Below, piece after piece: positions 41,890 through 50,096 of a stretch of DNA of 64,000 bases. The DNA is from Streptomyces sp. NBC_01439 (GTDB lineage: Bacteria > Actinomycetota > Actinomycetes > Streptomycetales > Streptomycetaceae). A model generated the notes under the pieces. The model had not been told where the DNA came from and searched no databases. It saw nothing but the letters and a program-made list of their open reading frames with translations. Every line of letters starts with the position of its first letter. The first letter of the stretch is position 1. The stretch is from positions 8,357,001 to 8,421,000 of the forward strand of contig NZ_CP109487.1 of assembly GCF_036227605.1 (NCBI RefSeq). Direction: 5' to 3'. A program made the position numbers and the translations under genes.

Positions 41890-43330
41890 CCCGGCCGTTC
41901 CCGCGCCGTCCCGGGGTCCGGTACCCGGTCACCACCGCGGCCGCGGCGCACAACAGCACCACGGCCACCGTGCGCAGCGCGGTGCCCATCGCGTCGGTGA
42001 AGGCGACGATCTGGGCCGGATCGTGCGGGTCCCCGTGGAAGCGCGAGGCCAGTACCGTGCCGACCACCGCGACCCCGAGGGCGGCGCCGATCTCGCGGGC
42101 CGCGGTGTTCAGCCCCGAGCCGAGTCCTGCCTGGTGGGCGGGCAGCTCCGTGACCACCGTCAGGGTCAGCGAGGGCGCGGACAGGCCCGTACCGACGGAC
42201 AGCACGAGCAGGTAGAGCGCGTACAGCGGGTACGGGGTGTCCGCGTCGGCGGTGGAGACCAGCAGCAGCCCCGCGCCGATCAGACCGAGCCCGGCGCCGA
42301 CCGGCAGCCGCGGTCCGGTGCGCTCCTGGAGCCGGGCGCCGAACTTGGGCACCAGGGCCATGCCGACGGTGAGCGGGACGATCGCGAAGCCGGTCTGGGC
42401 GGGGGAGAAGCCCTTCGCGTACTGGAGGTACTGGGCATTGACGAAGAACAGGGCGAAGAGCCCGAAGAAGCCGGTGCCGATGCCGAGCGCCCCGGCGCGC
42501 AGCTTGGACGAGCGGAAGATCCGCGGGTCCAGCAGCGGGCGGGCGGCGCGCAGGGCGTGCCGGGTGAAGGCCCCGAGCAGCACGGCACCCGCGCCGAAGG
42601 CGCTCAGGACCTGCACCGAGGCCCAGCCGTGGGCCGGTCCCTCGATGATCGCGTAGACCACCGCGAGCAGCGCGCCCGCGAGCAGCGCCGCGCCGAGGGG
42701 GTCGACGGCTGCGGCGGGCTGCGACGGAGTACGGGGGACCGCGACGGCCACCGCGACCGCGAGCAGGGCGGCGAGCGGGACGACCGCCCAGAACAGGGCC
42801 CGCCAGGTCAGGAACTCCCCGACCAGGCCGCCGCCGACATTGCCCGCCAGGCCCCCGAGGCCCGCGGACAGCGTCCAGGTGGCCAGGGCGCGGCCGCGGC
42901 GCTCGGGCGGACTCAGGTGGACCAGGACGGACATCGTGGCGGGCATGATCAGGGCCGCGCCCGCCCCGCACACACCGCGGCCCGCGATCAGCACGGCCGG
43001 GGCCTCGGCGAGGGCGCTGGCGGCGCCGCCCACGGCGAACAGGCCGAGCCCGCAGAGCAGGGCGCCCTTGCGGCCGTACCGGTCGCCGAGCGCCCCGGCG
43101 GGGATCAGCAGCGCGGCGAAGACGATGACGTAGGCGTCCACCGACCACAGCAGCTCGCCGGGATCCGGATGCAGGTCGGACGCGGCGAGCTGGGGGATCA
43201 GCAGGTTGACGGCGGCGACCATCCCCTGGGCGACGAGCACGCAGGCGCACAGGACGAGCAGGGCGGGCCGGGTGAGGGAAGGGGCGGGGACGGGGACGGC
43301 GGGACCCTGCGTGACGGCATGGCGGAGCAC
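41858..43330 (-). CDS. DHA2-type MFS drug exporter
   Basis: A 490-residue EmrB/QacA family transporter with fourteen helices, the motif GALGDRYGRKGALL in loop 2-3 and the antiporter motif GAALIMPATMSVL in helix 5. It should expel toxic organic compounds. GTG start with GAGGAGG upstream. It is divergent from a LysR gene that very likely regulates it. Its 3' end overlaps the phosphatase gene. Confidence 0.94.
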   Translation of the reverse strand: MLRHAVTQGPAVPVPAPSLTRPALLVLCACVLVAQGMVAAVNLLIPQLAASDLHPDPGELLWSVDAYVIVFAALLIPAGALGDRYGRKGALLCGLGLFAVGGAASALAEAPAVLIAGRGVCGAGAALIMPATMSVLVHLSPPERRGRALATWTLSAGLGGLAGNVGGGLVGEFLTWRALFWAVVPLAALLAVAVAVAVPRTPSQPAAAVDPLGAALLAGALLAVVYAIIEGPAHGWASVQVLSAFGAGAVLLGAFTRHALRAARPLLDPRIFRSSKLRAGALGIGTGFFGLFALFFVNAQYLQYAKGFSPAQTGFAIVPLTVGMALVPKFGARLQERTGPRLPVGAGLGLIGAGLLLVSTADADTPYPLYALYLLVLSVGTGLSAPSLTLTVVTELPAHQAGLGSGLNTAAREIGAALGVAVVGTVLASRFHGDPHDPAQIVAFTDAMGTALRTVAVVLLCAAAAVVTGYRTPGRRGNGRDARATAEGAS

Positions 43331-43457
43331 GGCTCCTCCTCGGAGTCGGGGACGGTACGGCGGAAGGAAGGGGGGTGACGGGGACGGCGGGCCGGTCCGG
43401 GCCGGCCGGGGCCATCACCTCTGGTCCACCGTAGAGTTGGCCCGATCTGCTTTCCAG

Positions 43458-43470
43458 TGCAAGTTGTGCA
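43458..43470. promoter_or_regulatory. LysR-box candidate (T-N11-A)
   Basis: TGCAAGTTGTGCA, with TGCA arms, fits the LysR T-N11-A consensus exactly and lies 9 bp before the LysR start in the 148-bp divergent spacer with the exporter gene. Confidence 0.6.
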
Positions 43471-43478
43471 AGGGATGT

Positions 43479-44429
43479 ATGCGTGTGACGCAATCCGGGT
43501 TGGACCTGAATCTCCTCGTCGCCCTGGACGTCCTCCTGGAGGAGGCGAGCGTGTCCCGGGCGGCGGCCCGCATGCACCTGTCCGAGCCGGCCATGAGCCG
43601 CACCCTCGGCCGGATCCGCAAGGCCCTCGGCGACCCGGTCCTGGTCCGGGCCGGCCGCGTCATGGTGCCGACCCCGCACGCGCTCGCCGTGCAGGGCGAG
43701 GTCCGCGCGGTCGTGGACCGGGCCCGCGCCCTCTTCCTCACCGGCACCAAGGTGGACCTGCCCACGCTCACCCGCACCTTCACCGTGCTGGCCAACGACG
43801 CCTTCACCGCCGTGTACGCAGCCACGCTCTTCAACCGGGTGACCCGCGAGGCGCCGGGGGTGAGGCTGCGCTTCCTCTCGGAGAGCCACGTGGACGTCCC
43901 CGCCCTGCGCGAAGGCGTCGCCGACCTGGAACTCGGCGTCGTCGACACCCGTTCCCCCGAGGTGCGCGTCGAGCACCTCGCCGACGAGCGCATGCTGGGC
44001 GTCGTACGCCAGGGGCACCCACTGCTCCGCGGCCGCATCTCGGCGCGCCGGTTCGCCGCGGCCGAGCACCTTACCGCGTCCCGGCGCGGTCGCCTCGAAG
44101 GCCCGGTGGACGTCGCCCTCGCCGAGCAGGGGCTGTCCCGGCGCGTGGTGGGCAGCGTGGGAACCTTCCCCGCTTCGCTGTTCGTCCTGCGCGAGAGCGA
44201 CCTGGTCGGACTGATGACCAGCCAGGTCGAACCGCTCGCCGCCGCGCTGGGGCTGGCGGCCTTCGAGATCCCGCTCGCCCTGCCGCCCCTGCCCTTCGGC
44301 ATGGCCTGGCACCCGCGCCACGACGCCGACCCGGCGCACGCCTGGCTGCGCGCCTGCGCCCGCGAGCTGGTCCCGGCCGGCCCGCAACGTTCCGCGGCCG
44401 GCCCGGAGCGCTCCGGGCCGGCGCGATAG
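43479..44429 (+). CDS. LysR family transcriptional regulator
   Basis: A 316-residue LysR protein. The winged HTH is at residues 8-65 (SVSRAAARMHLSEPAMSRTLGRIRKAL) and the effector domain follows. It resembles the NodD/PcpR-like subgroup (opening DLNLLVALDVLLEEASV). The ATG at 43479 is preceded by AAGGGA at 5 nt. It is divergent from the drug exporter and probably activates or represses it on sensing a toxic compound. Confidence 0.94.
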   Translation: MRVTQSGLDLNLLVALDVLLEEASVSRAAARMHLSEPAMSRTLGRIRKALGDPVLVRAGRVMVPTPHALAVQGEVRAVVDRARALFLTGTKVDLPTLTRTFTVLANDAFTAVYAATLFNRVTREAPGVRLRFLSESHVDVPALREGVADLELGVVDTRSPEVRVEHLADERMLGVVRQGHPLLRGRISARRFAAAEHLTASRRGRLEGPVDVALAEQGLSRRVVGSVGTFPASLFVLRESDLVGLMTSQVEPLAAALGLAAFEIPLALPPLPFGMAWHPRHDADPAHAWLRACARELVPAGPQRSAAGPERSGPAR

Positions 44430-44549
44430 GCCGACCGCTTCCCTCGTCCGGGGGACGCACGGGTGTGCGGACCACCGCCCGGACGGTGCCGCGGGGCACG
44501 ATACGCAGGCGTCCCACCCCCCGCCCGGCAGGCCCCCGGAAGGCAGAGC

Positions 44550-45287
44550 ATGCGGTTCCAGTACGACACCATCGGCGAGCGCTACGCGGAGTCCACGAGC
44601 ACGGCGGCCTTCTCCGCGGCCGACACCTACACCCTGCACGGAGCCCTCGACGCCCTCGGCGGGGTGCGCGGGCTCGATGCCCTCGACCTGGCCTGCGGAT
44701 ACGGATACAACACCCGGCTGCTGGCCCGGGGCGGGGCCCGTCGGACCGTCGGCGTCGACGTCTCGGAGGAGATGATCCGGCTCGCCCGCGCGCACGAGGC
44801 GACCAAGGACCGGGCGGACGTCGAGTACCACGTCGCCGACGCGGCCGGCCTGCCGCACCTGGGCCCCTTCGACCTGGCGACCGCCGCGTACGTCTTCAGC
44901 TACGCGCCCGACCGCAGGTCCCTGCACGCGATGTTCCGGTCCGTCCGCGCCAATCTGCGGGCGGGCGGGCGGCTGCTCGCCATCGTCCCCAACGCGGGGG
45001 CGTTCCCCCGCGTGGACTGGTCGCCGTACGGGGTGCGCATCCTCGACCGGGTCCCGGACGGCGACGCGCCGCTGCTCAGGGCGCACTTCCTGACCGAGCC
45101 GCCGGTGCCCTTCGAATTCCGCGAGTGGGCCCACGCCGACCTCGCCGAGGCCGCCGTCGAGGCGGGCTTCGTCACCGTCGGCTGGCAGCCGAACCGGACC
45201 CCGCCCGCCGACGCCGTCCGGGACGAGGCGTACTGGACGGCGTACCGCGCCTGGCCGATCAGCTCCCTGATGACCTGCACGGCGTAG
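44550..45287 (+). CDS. SAM-dependent methyltransferase
   Basis: A 245-residue class I methyltransferase with motif I LDLACGYGYNTRLLARGG and post-motif VGVDVSEEMI. The small-molecule type (methyltransferase 25-like) fits the size; substrate unknown. The ATG at 44550 is preceded by GGAAGG at 7 nt. The gene has its own 120-bp upstream region and ends just before a 9-bp tandem repeat. Confidence 0.92.
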   Translation: MRFQYDTIGERYAESTSTAAFSAADTYTLHGALDALGGVRGLDALDLACGYGYNTRLLARGGARRTVGVDVSEEMIRLARAHEATKDRADVEYHVADAAGLPHLGPFDLATAAYVFSYAPDRRSLHAMFRSVRANLRAGGRLLAIVPNAGAFPRVDWSPYGVRILDRVPDGDAPLLRAHFLTEPPVPFEFREWAHADLAEAAVEAGFVTVGWQPNRTPPADAVRDEAYWTAYRAWPISSLMTCTA

Positions 45288-45298
45288 GCCGTCGGCGA

Positions 45299-45360
<62 letters not shown>

Positions 45361-45364
45361 TTCC

Positions 45365-46273
45365 TCAGAGCTCTGCCGTCGACCGGATCAGCTCGACGAT
45401 CCGCTCGCGCGCCGCCCGCCCCTCCGGCACGGGCAGCAGCGGGTACCCGTGCGGCAGCCCCGCCGCCTCGTGGAACTCCACCTCGGCCCCGTCCGCACGG
45501 GCCCGACGCAGCAGCTCCCGGCTGTCCGTGGTCAGCACGTCCCGGGTCCCGGTGAACACCGTCATCGGCGCCAGGCCGGCGAAACCACCGTGCAGCGGGC
45601 TCACCCGGGGATCTTCGGCGGCCAGGGTTCCGGCGTACAGCCGGCCGGCCTCCAGCAGCCCCGGGCGGGCCAGCAGCGGATCGGCCGCCTCGAGGGCCGC
45701 CTGGTCCGGATGGCTCATGGTCACGTCCAGCCAGGGCGAGATCAGCACGATCCGGGACGGCTGGTCCCCGGTGCGGTCGCGCAGCCGCTGCGCGGCCGCC
45801 AGTGCCAACCCGGCCCCGGCCGAGTCACCGATCAGCACCGTCCCGCCGGAGCCGCCGCTCGCGATCAGACCGCTCAGCAGGTCGGCGGCGACCGGGACGG
45901 TCCGGTCGGCGGTACCGCGCGGAGCGAGGATGTACGCGGGCACGACGACCCGCGCCCGCGCCTGCGTGACCAGGGTCCGGATCAGTGCCCAGTGCGGGCG
46001 CTCCAGCTCGTGGACGTAGCCGCCCCCGTGCACGTACAGCACGTGGGCCGCGGGCTCCGCCCCGAGCGGGGAGACGTCGTACACCGGCCAGGCCCCGACG
46101 AACGTCCGCGAGATGTCGGCGACCCGCCCCAGCGACCGCGGCGGCAGATGGGAGGCCGGTCGGCGGGCGGCTTCCGCCACCGTGGCCCGGACGGCCTCCG
46201 CGCTCGCGTACCGTCTTCGCCGTCCCGCCGCGATCAGCGCCACCGACAGCGCCCTGCTGCGCAGACTCGGCAC
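45365..46273 (-). CDS. HSL-type alpha/beta hydrolase (esterase)
   Basis: A 302-residue esterase of the hormone-sensitive lipase family: oxyanion motif HGGGYVHELE, nucleophile elbow GDSAG, acid in TGTRDVLTTDSRELL and His in LPHGYPLLP. The GTG at 46273 is preferred over the GTG at 46282 because GGGGAGG then sits at normal spacing. It probably hydrolyses short-chain esters; no partner genes are adjacent. Confidence 0.93.
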   Translation of the reverse strand: MPSLRSRALSVALIAAGRRRRYASAEAVRATVAEAARRPASHLPPRSLGRVADISRTFVGAWPVYDVSPLGAEPAAHVLYVHGGGYVHELERPHWALIRTLVTQARARVVVPAYILAPRGTADRTVPVAADLLSGLIASGGSGGTVLIGDSAGAGLALAAAQRLRDRTGDQPSRIVLISPWLDVTMSHPDQAALEAADPLLARPGLLEAGRLYAGTLAAEDPRVSPLHGGFAGLAPMTVFTGTRDVLTTDSRELLRRARADGAEVEFHEAAGLPHGYPLLPVPEGRAARERIVELIRSTAEL

Positions 46274-46486
46274 GCCCCTCACCTCCCCTTTTTCCCTCGC
46301 GCCGTCCCCAGCGCGAGCCCCTTCCCCGTCACGGGAGGAGCATAGGCGTGAAGCTGCGCTGTCGACCCGTTTAAGAAAGTCTCGATGGACTGATCACCGC
46401 ACCGATCGGCAGATTGGTGCACGTCACCGCCGCCGTTCGGGTTCATTCGCCCGCGGCGTACCCTTCCGCATGCCTGGAGCCACCCC

Positions 46487-47515
46487 ATGAAGGCACTCGT
46501 CAAGCACAAGGCAGAACCCGGCCTGTGGCTCATGGACGTCCCCGAGCCCGAATACGGCCCCGGCGACGTGCTGATCAAGGTGCTGCGCACCGGCATCTGC
46601 GGAACCGACCTGCACATCCGCTCCTGGGACGGCTGGGCGCAGGGCGCGGTCAAGACCCCCCTCGTCCTCGGTCACGAGTTCGTCGGCGAGGTCGCCGCGC
46701 TCGGCGCGGACGTGCAGGACATCGAGGTCGGCGCGCTGGTCAGCGGCGAGGGCCACCTGGTGTGCGGCAAGTGCCGCAACTGCCTGGCCGGCCGCCGCCA
46801 CCTGTGCCGCAGCACGATCGGGCTCGGGGTCGGCCGCGACGGCGCCTTCGCCGAGTACGTCGTCCTGCCCGCCCAGAACGTGTGGGTGCACCGCACCCCC
46901 GTGGACCTGGACGTAGCCGCGATCTTCGACCCCTTCGGCAACGCCGTGCACACGGCGCTGTCCTTCCCGCTGGTCGGCGAGGACGTGCTGATCACCGGCG
47001 CCGGCCCGATCGGGATCATGGCGGCGGCCGTGGCCAAGCACGCCGGCGCGCGCAACGTGGTCATCACCGACGTCAGCCCCGAGCGCCTGGAGATCGCCCG
47101 CAAGGCGGGCGCCACCCTCGCCGTCAACGTGGCCGAGTCCTCGATCGCCGAGGCGCAGGCCAAGCTCGGCCTGCGCGAGGGCTTCGACATCGGCCTGGAG
47201 ATGTCCGGCCGGGGCGAGGCCATGCGCGACATGATCGACAACATGACGCACGGCGGCCGGATCGCCATGCTGGGCCTGCCCGCGCAGGAGTTCCCGGTCG
47301 ACTGGGCGAAGGTAGTCACCTCGATGATCACGATCAAGGGCATCTACGGCCGTGAGATGTTCGAGACCTGGTACGCGATGACCGTGCTGCTCGAGGGCGG
47401 GCTCGACCTGAGCCCGGTCATCACCGGCCGCTACTCGCACCGCGACTTCGAGGCCGCCTTCGACGAGGCCTCGACCGCCCGCAGTGGCAAGATCATCCTG
47501 GACTGGACGGCGTAA
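46487..47515 (+). CDS. tdh: L-threonine 3-dehydrogenase
   Basis: A 342-residue medium-chain Zn dehydrogenase oxidising threonine to 2-amino-3-ketobutyrate. Catalytic-zinc motifs are GICGTDLHI and GHEFVGE; the structural-zinc cluster is [15 protein letters not shown]; the NAD fold is [14 protein letters not shown] precedes the ATG at 8 nt. The next gene, kbl, completes the threonine-to-glycine pathway. A hairpin separates them. Confidence 0.97.
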   Translation: MKALVKHKAEPGLWLMDVPEPEYGPGDVLIKVLRTGICGTDLHIRSWDGWAQGAVKTPLVLGHEFVGEVAALGADVQDIEVGALVSGEGHLVCGKCRNCLAGRRHLCRSTIGLGVGRDGAFAEYVVLPAQNVWVHRTPVDLDVAAIFDPFGNAVHTALSFPLVGEDVLITGAGPIGIMAAAVAKHAGARNVVITDVSPERLEIARKAGATLAVNVAESSIAEAQAKLGLREGFDIGLEMSGRGEAMRDMIDNMTHGGRIAMLGLPAQEFPVDWAKVVTSMITIKGIYGREMFETWYAMTVLLEGGLDLSPVITGRYSHRDFEAAFDEASTARSGKIILDWTA

Positions 47516-47552
47516 CCACCCGCCGGCCACACCTCCCGAACCACCTCCCTCC

Positions 47553-47595
47553 GGGCCGGGCCCCGCCACCCTCCCCCCTCCGCGGGGCCCGGCCC
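47553..47595 (+). terminator. Hairpin between tdh and kbl
   Basis: A perfect 14-bp stem (47553-47566 with 47582-47595, arm GGGCCGGGCCCCGC, 15-nt loop) in the 120-bp spacer. It may attenuate kbl or stabilise the tdh message. Confidence 0.75.
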
Positions 47596-47635
47596 CCTCC
47601 CTCGTCGCCCTCCGCCGCACAAGGAGAACCGCACC

Positions 47636-48844
47636 ATGTTCGAGACCGTCCGCGAGGACCTGCGCTCCACCCTCGACGAGATCCGCGCCGCCGGCCTGCA
47701 CAAGCCCGAGCGCGTCATCGGCACCCCGCAGAACGCGGCCGTCGCCGTCACCTCGGGCGGCGCCGCCGGCGAGGTGCTCAACTTCTGCGCCAACAACTAC
47801 CTGGGGCTGGCCGACCACCCCGAGGTCGTCGCCGCGGCGAAGGACGCGCTGGACCGCTGGGGCTACGGAATGGCCTCCGTCCGCTTCATCTGTGGCACCC
47901 AGGAGGTGCACAAGGAGCTGGAAGCGCGGCTCTCGGCCTTCCTCGGCCAGGAGGACACGATCCTCTACTCCTCCTGCTTCGACGCCAACGGCGGCGTCTT
48001 CGAGACCCTGCTCGGCGCCGAGGACGCGGTCATCTCCGACGCCCTCAACCACGCCTCGATCATCGACGGCATCCGCCTCTCCAAGGCCCGCCGCTTCCGC
48101 TACGCCAACCGCGACCTGGCCGAGCTCGAAGCCCGCCTGAAGGAAGCCACCGAGGGCGGCGCCCGCCGCAAGCTGATCGTCACCGACGGCGTCTTCTCCA
48201 TGGACGGCTACGTCGCCCCGCTCGCGGAGATCTGCGACCTGGCCGAACGCTACGACGCCATGGTCATGGTCGACGACTCGCACGCCGTCGGCTTCGTCGG
48301 CCCCGGCGGACGCGGCACCCCCGAGCTGCACGGCGTCATGGACCGCGTCGACATCATCACCGGCACCCTCGGCAAGGCCCTCGGCGGCGCCTCCGGCGGC
48401 TACGTCGCGGCCCGCGCCGAGATCGTGGAGCTGCTGCGCCAGCGCTCGCGCCCGTACCTCTTCTCCAACTCCCTCGCCCCGGTCATCGCGGCGGCCTCCC
48501 TCAAGGTCCTCGACCTGCTGGAGTCGGCCGGTGACCTGCGCGAACACCTCGCCGCCAACACCGCGCTCTTCCGTACGAAGATGACCGAGGCCGGCTTCGA
48601 GATCCTGCCCGGCGACCACGCCATCGCCCCGGTCATGATCGGCGACGCGGCCGAGGCGGCCAGGATGGCGGAGCTGCTCCTGGAGCGCGGCGTGTACGTG
48701 ATCGGCTTCTCCTACCCGGTGGTGCCGATGGGCGCGGCGCGCATCCGCGTCCAGCTCTCCGCGGCCCACTCGACGGCCGACGTCGAGCGCGCGGTGGCCG
48801 CCTTCATCGACGCCCGCGCCGCCCTCGGCACCGCTGGGGCCTGA
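47636..48844 (+). CDS. kbl: Glycine C-acetyltransferase (2-amino-3-ketobutyrate CoA ligase)
   Basis: A 402-residue PLP-dependent alpha-oxoamine synthase family enzyme. The PLP lysine lies in [14 protein letters not shown], with upstream [11 protein letters not shown]. It cleaves 2-amino-3-ketobutyrate made by Tdh to glycine and acetyl-CoA. AAGGAGA at 8 nt precedes the ATG. A LysR gene follows on the same strand. Confidence 0.97.
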   Translation: MFETVREDLRSTLDEIRAAGLHKPERVIGTPQNAAVAVTSGGAAGEVLNFCANNYLGLADHPEVVAAAKDALDRWGYGMASVRFICGTQEVHKELEARLSAFLGQEDTILYSSCFDANGGVFETLLGAEDAVISDALNHASIIDGIRLSKARRFRYANRDLAELEARLKEATEGGARRKLIVTDGVFSMDGYVAPLAEICDLAERYDAMVMVDDSHAVGFVGPGGRGTPELHGVMDRVDIITGTLGKALGGASGGYVAARAEIVELLRQRSRPYLFSNSLAPVIAAASLKVLDLLESAGDLREHLAANTALFRTKMTEAGFEILPGDHAIAPVMIGDAAEAARMAELLLERGVYVIGFSYPVVPMGAARIRVQLSAAHSTADVERAVAAFIDARAALGTAGA

Positions 48845-48892
48845 GGGGAACGGGAGGTCGGAGGGGGCCGTGCACCCTGAGACAATGGTGGG

Positions 48893-49807
48893 GTGATCGA
48901 CCCCCGCCGGCTGCGCATCCTGCGGGCCGTGGCGGACCACCGTACGGTGACCGCCGCGGCCGCAGCCCTGTACCTCACCCCCTCCGCCGTCTCCCAGCAG
49001 CTCGCTGCGCTGGAGCAGGAGACGGGCCACGCGCTGCTCACCCGCAGCGGTCGTGGCGTACGGCTCACGGCGGCCGGTGAGATCCTGCTCGGCCACGCGC
49101 ACGAGGTGCTCGCGCAGCTGGAGCGGGCGGAGGCGGAACTCGCGGCGTACGCGGGCGGTTCGGCGGGCGAGGTCACCGTCGCCGCCTTCGCCACGGGCAT
49201 CGCGGAAGTACTGGCCCCGGCCATCGCCCGGCTCGCGCTGGAACGGCCGGGCATCCGGCTGCGGGTCCGCGACGCGGAAGGTGACCAGAGCCTGCCGCAG
49301 CTGCTGGACGGCGAGGCGGACCTCGCGCTGGCCGTCGAGTACCGGGGCGGCCCGGGCGCCGACGACGCGCGGCTGTCCGTCCTCCCGCTGTACGCGGAAC
49401 CCTTCGACGCCGTCCTGCCCTCGGGGCACCCGCTGGCCGACCTGCCCGCGGTGTCGCTGGCCGACCTCTCCGACTCGGACTGGGTGGGCCAGTACCCCGG
49501 CAACCCGTGCCACGACGTGACGCTGCTCGCCTGCGAACTGGCGGGCTTCCAGCCCCGGCTCGTGCACTCCTCGGACGACTTCCGCGCCGTGACGGCGCTG
49601 GTGGGCGCGGGGGCCGGAGTGGCGCTGGTCCCGCGCTCGGCCCTGCGCGGCATGGACCTCAAGGAGGTCCAGGTCCGCCCGGTCACGGGCCCGGCGGCCA
49701 CCCGCCGCGTCTTCGCGGCCACTCGCCGCGGCGGCGAGACCCACCCCCTGATCGCGCCCGTCCTGGCCGCCCTGGTCCGGGAGTCGGAGCGGCTCCCGGC
49801 GCACTGA
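48893..49807 (+). CDS. LysR family regulator downstream of kbl
   Basis: A 304-residue LysR protein (HTH HRTVTAAAAALYLTPSAVSQQ). The start is GTG. No ribosome site is obvious, and GACAAT lies 8 nt upstream, so the message may be leaderless. Its position behind tdh-kbl on the same strand makes it a candidate local regulator of threonine catabolism, though LysR genes more often lie divergent from their targets. Confidence 0.92.
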   Translation: MIDPRRLRILRAVADHRTVTAAAAALYLTPSAVSQQLAALEQETGHALLTRSGRGVRLTAAGEILLGHAHEVLAQLERAEAELAAYAGGSAGEVTVAAFATGIAEVLAPAIARLALERPGIRLRVRDAEGDQSLPQLLDGEADLALAVEYRGGPGADDARLSVLPLYAEPFDAVLPSGHPLADLPAVSLADLSDSDWVGQYPGNPCHDVTLLACELAGFQPRLVHSSDDFRAVTALVGAGAGVALVPRSALRGMDLKEVQVRPVTGPAATRRVFAATRRGGETHPLIAPVLAALVRESERLPAH

Positions 49808-50096
49808 GCACCGCCCGGGTCCGGCGGCCGGATCCGCGAGCGGACGGTCCCGGGCGCCATGGCGTGCGAGCTGCGTTCCGACCGTGCCGCAGCCCGATCT
49901 CCCGGGCGGGCGGGGGACTTTGCGGCGCGCGCTCGCGTCGCAGGACCCGGCGGACGACGTTACGATTTTGCTGAGAGTGCCAATAGTCCACGGCGGTTCC
50001 CGTAAGAGGAACGGTCACGCGACGGGCGCCCGGGGGCATCCACCCGCTCTGATGATGCGTTTCCTTACCCTCCGCATGTGCGTTGAGGAGGACATC
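49808..50096. other. Gene-free region before the metallopeptidase operon
   Basis: 289 bp without a supportable gene. It should hold the promoter of the peptidase operon; TTGAGGAGG near its end is the ribosome site. A TACGATTTTG stretch near 49960 is the most AT-rich part. I see no convincing promoter pair or terminator. Confidence 0.5.

Noticed and set aside
46424..49804. A 1126-codon open frame antisense to tdh, kbl and LysR
   Set aside because: It lies exactly opposite three well-supported genes, its composition (Gly/Asp/Val/Arg with long runs) is that of a GC-rich shadow frame, and no domain is recognisable.
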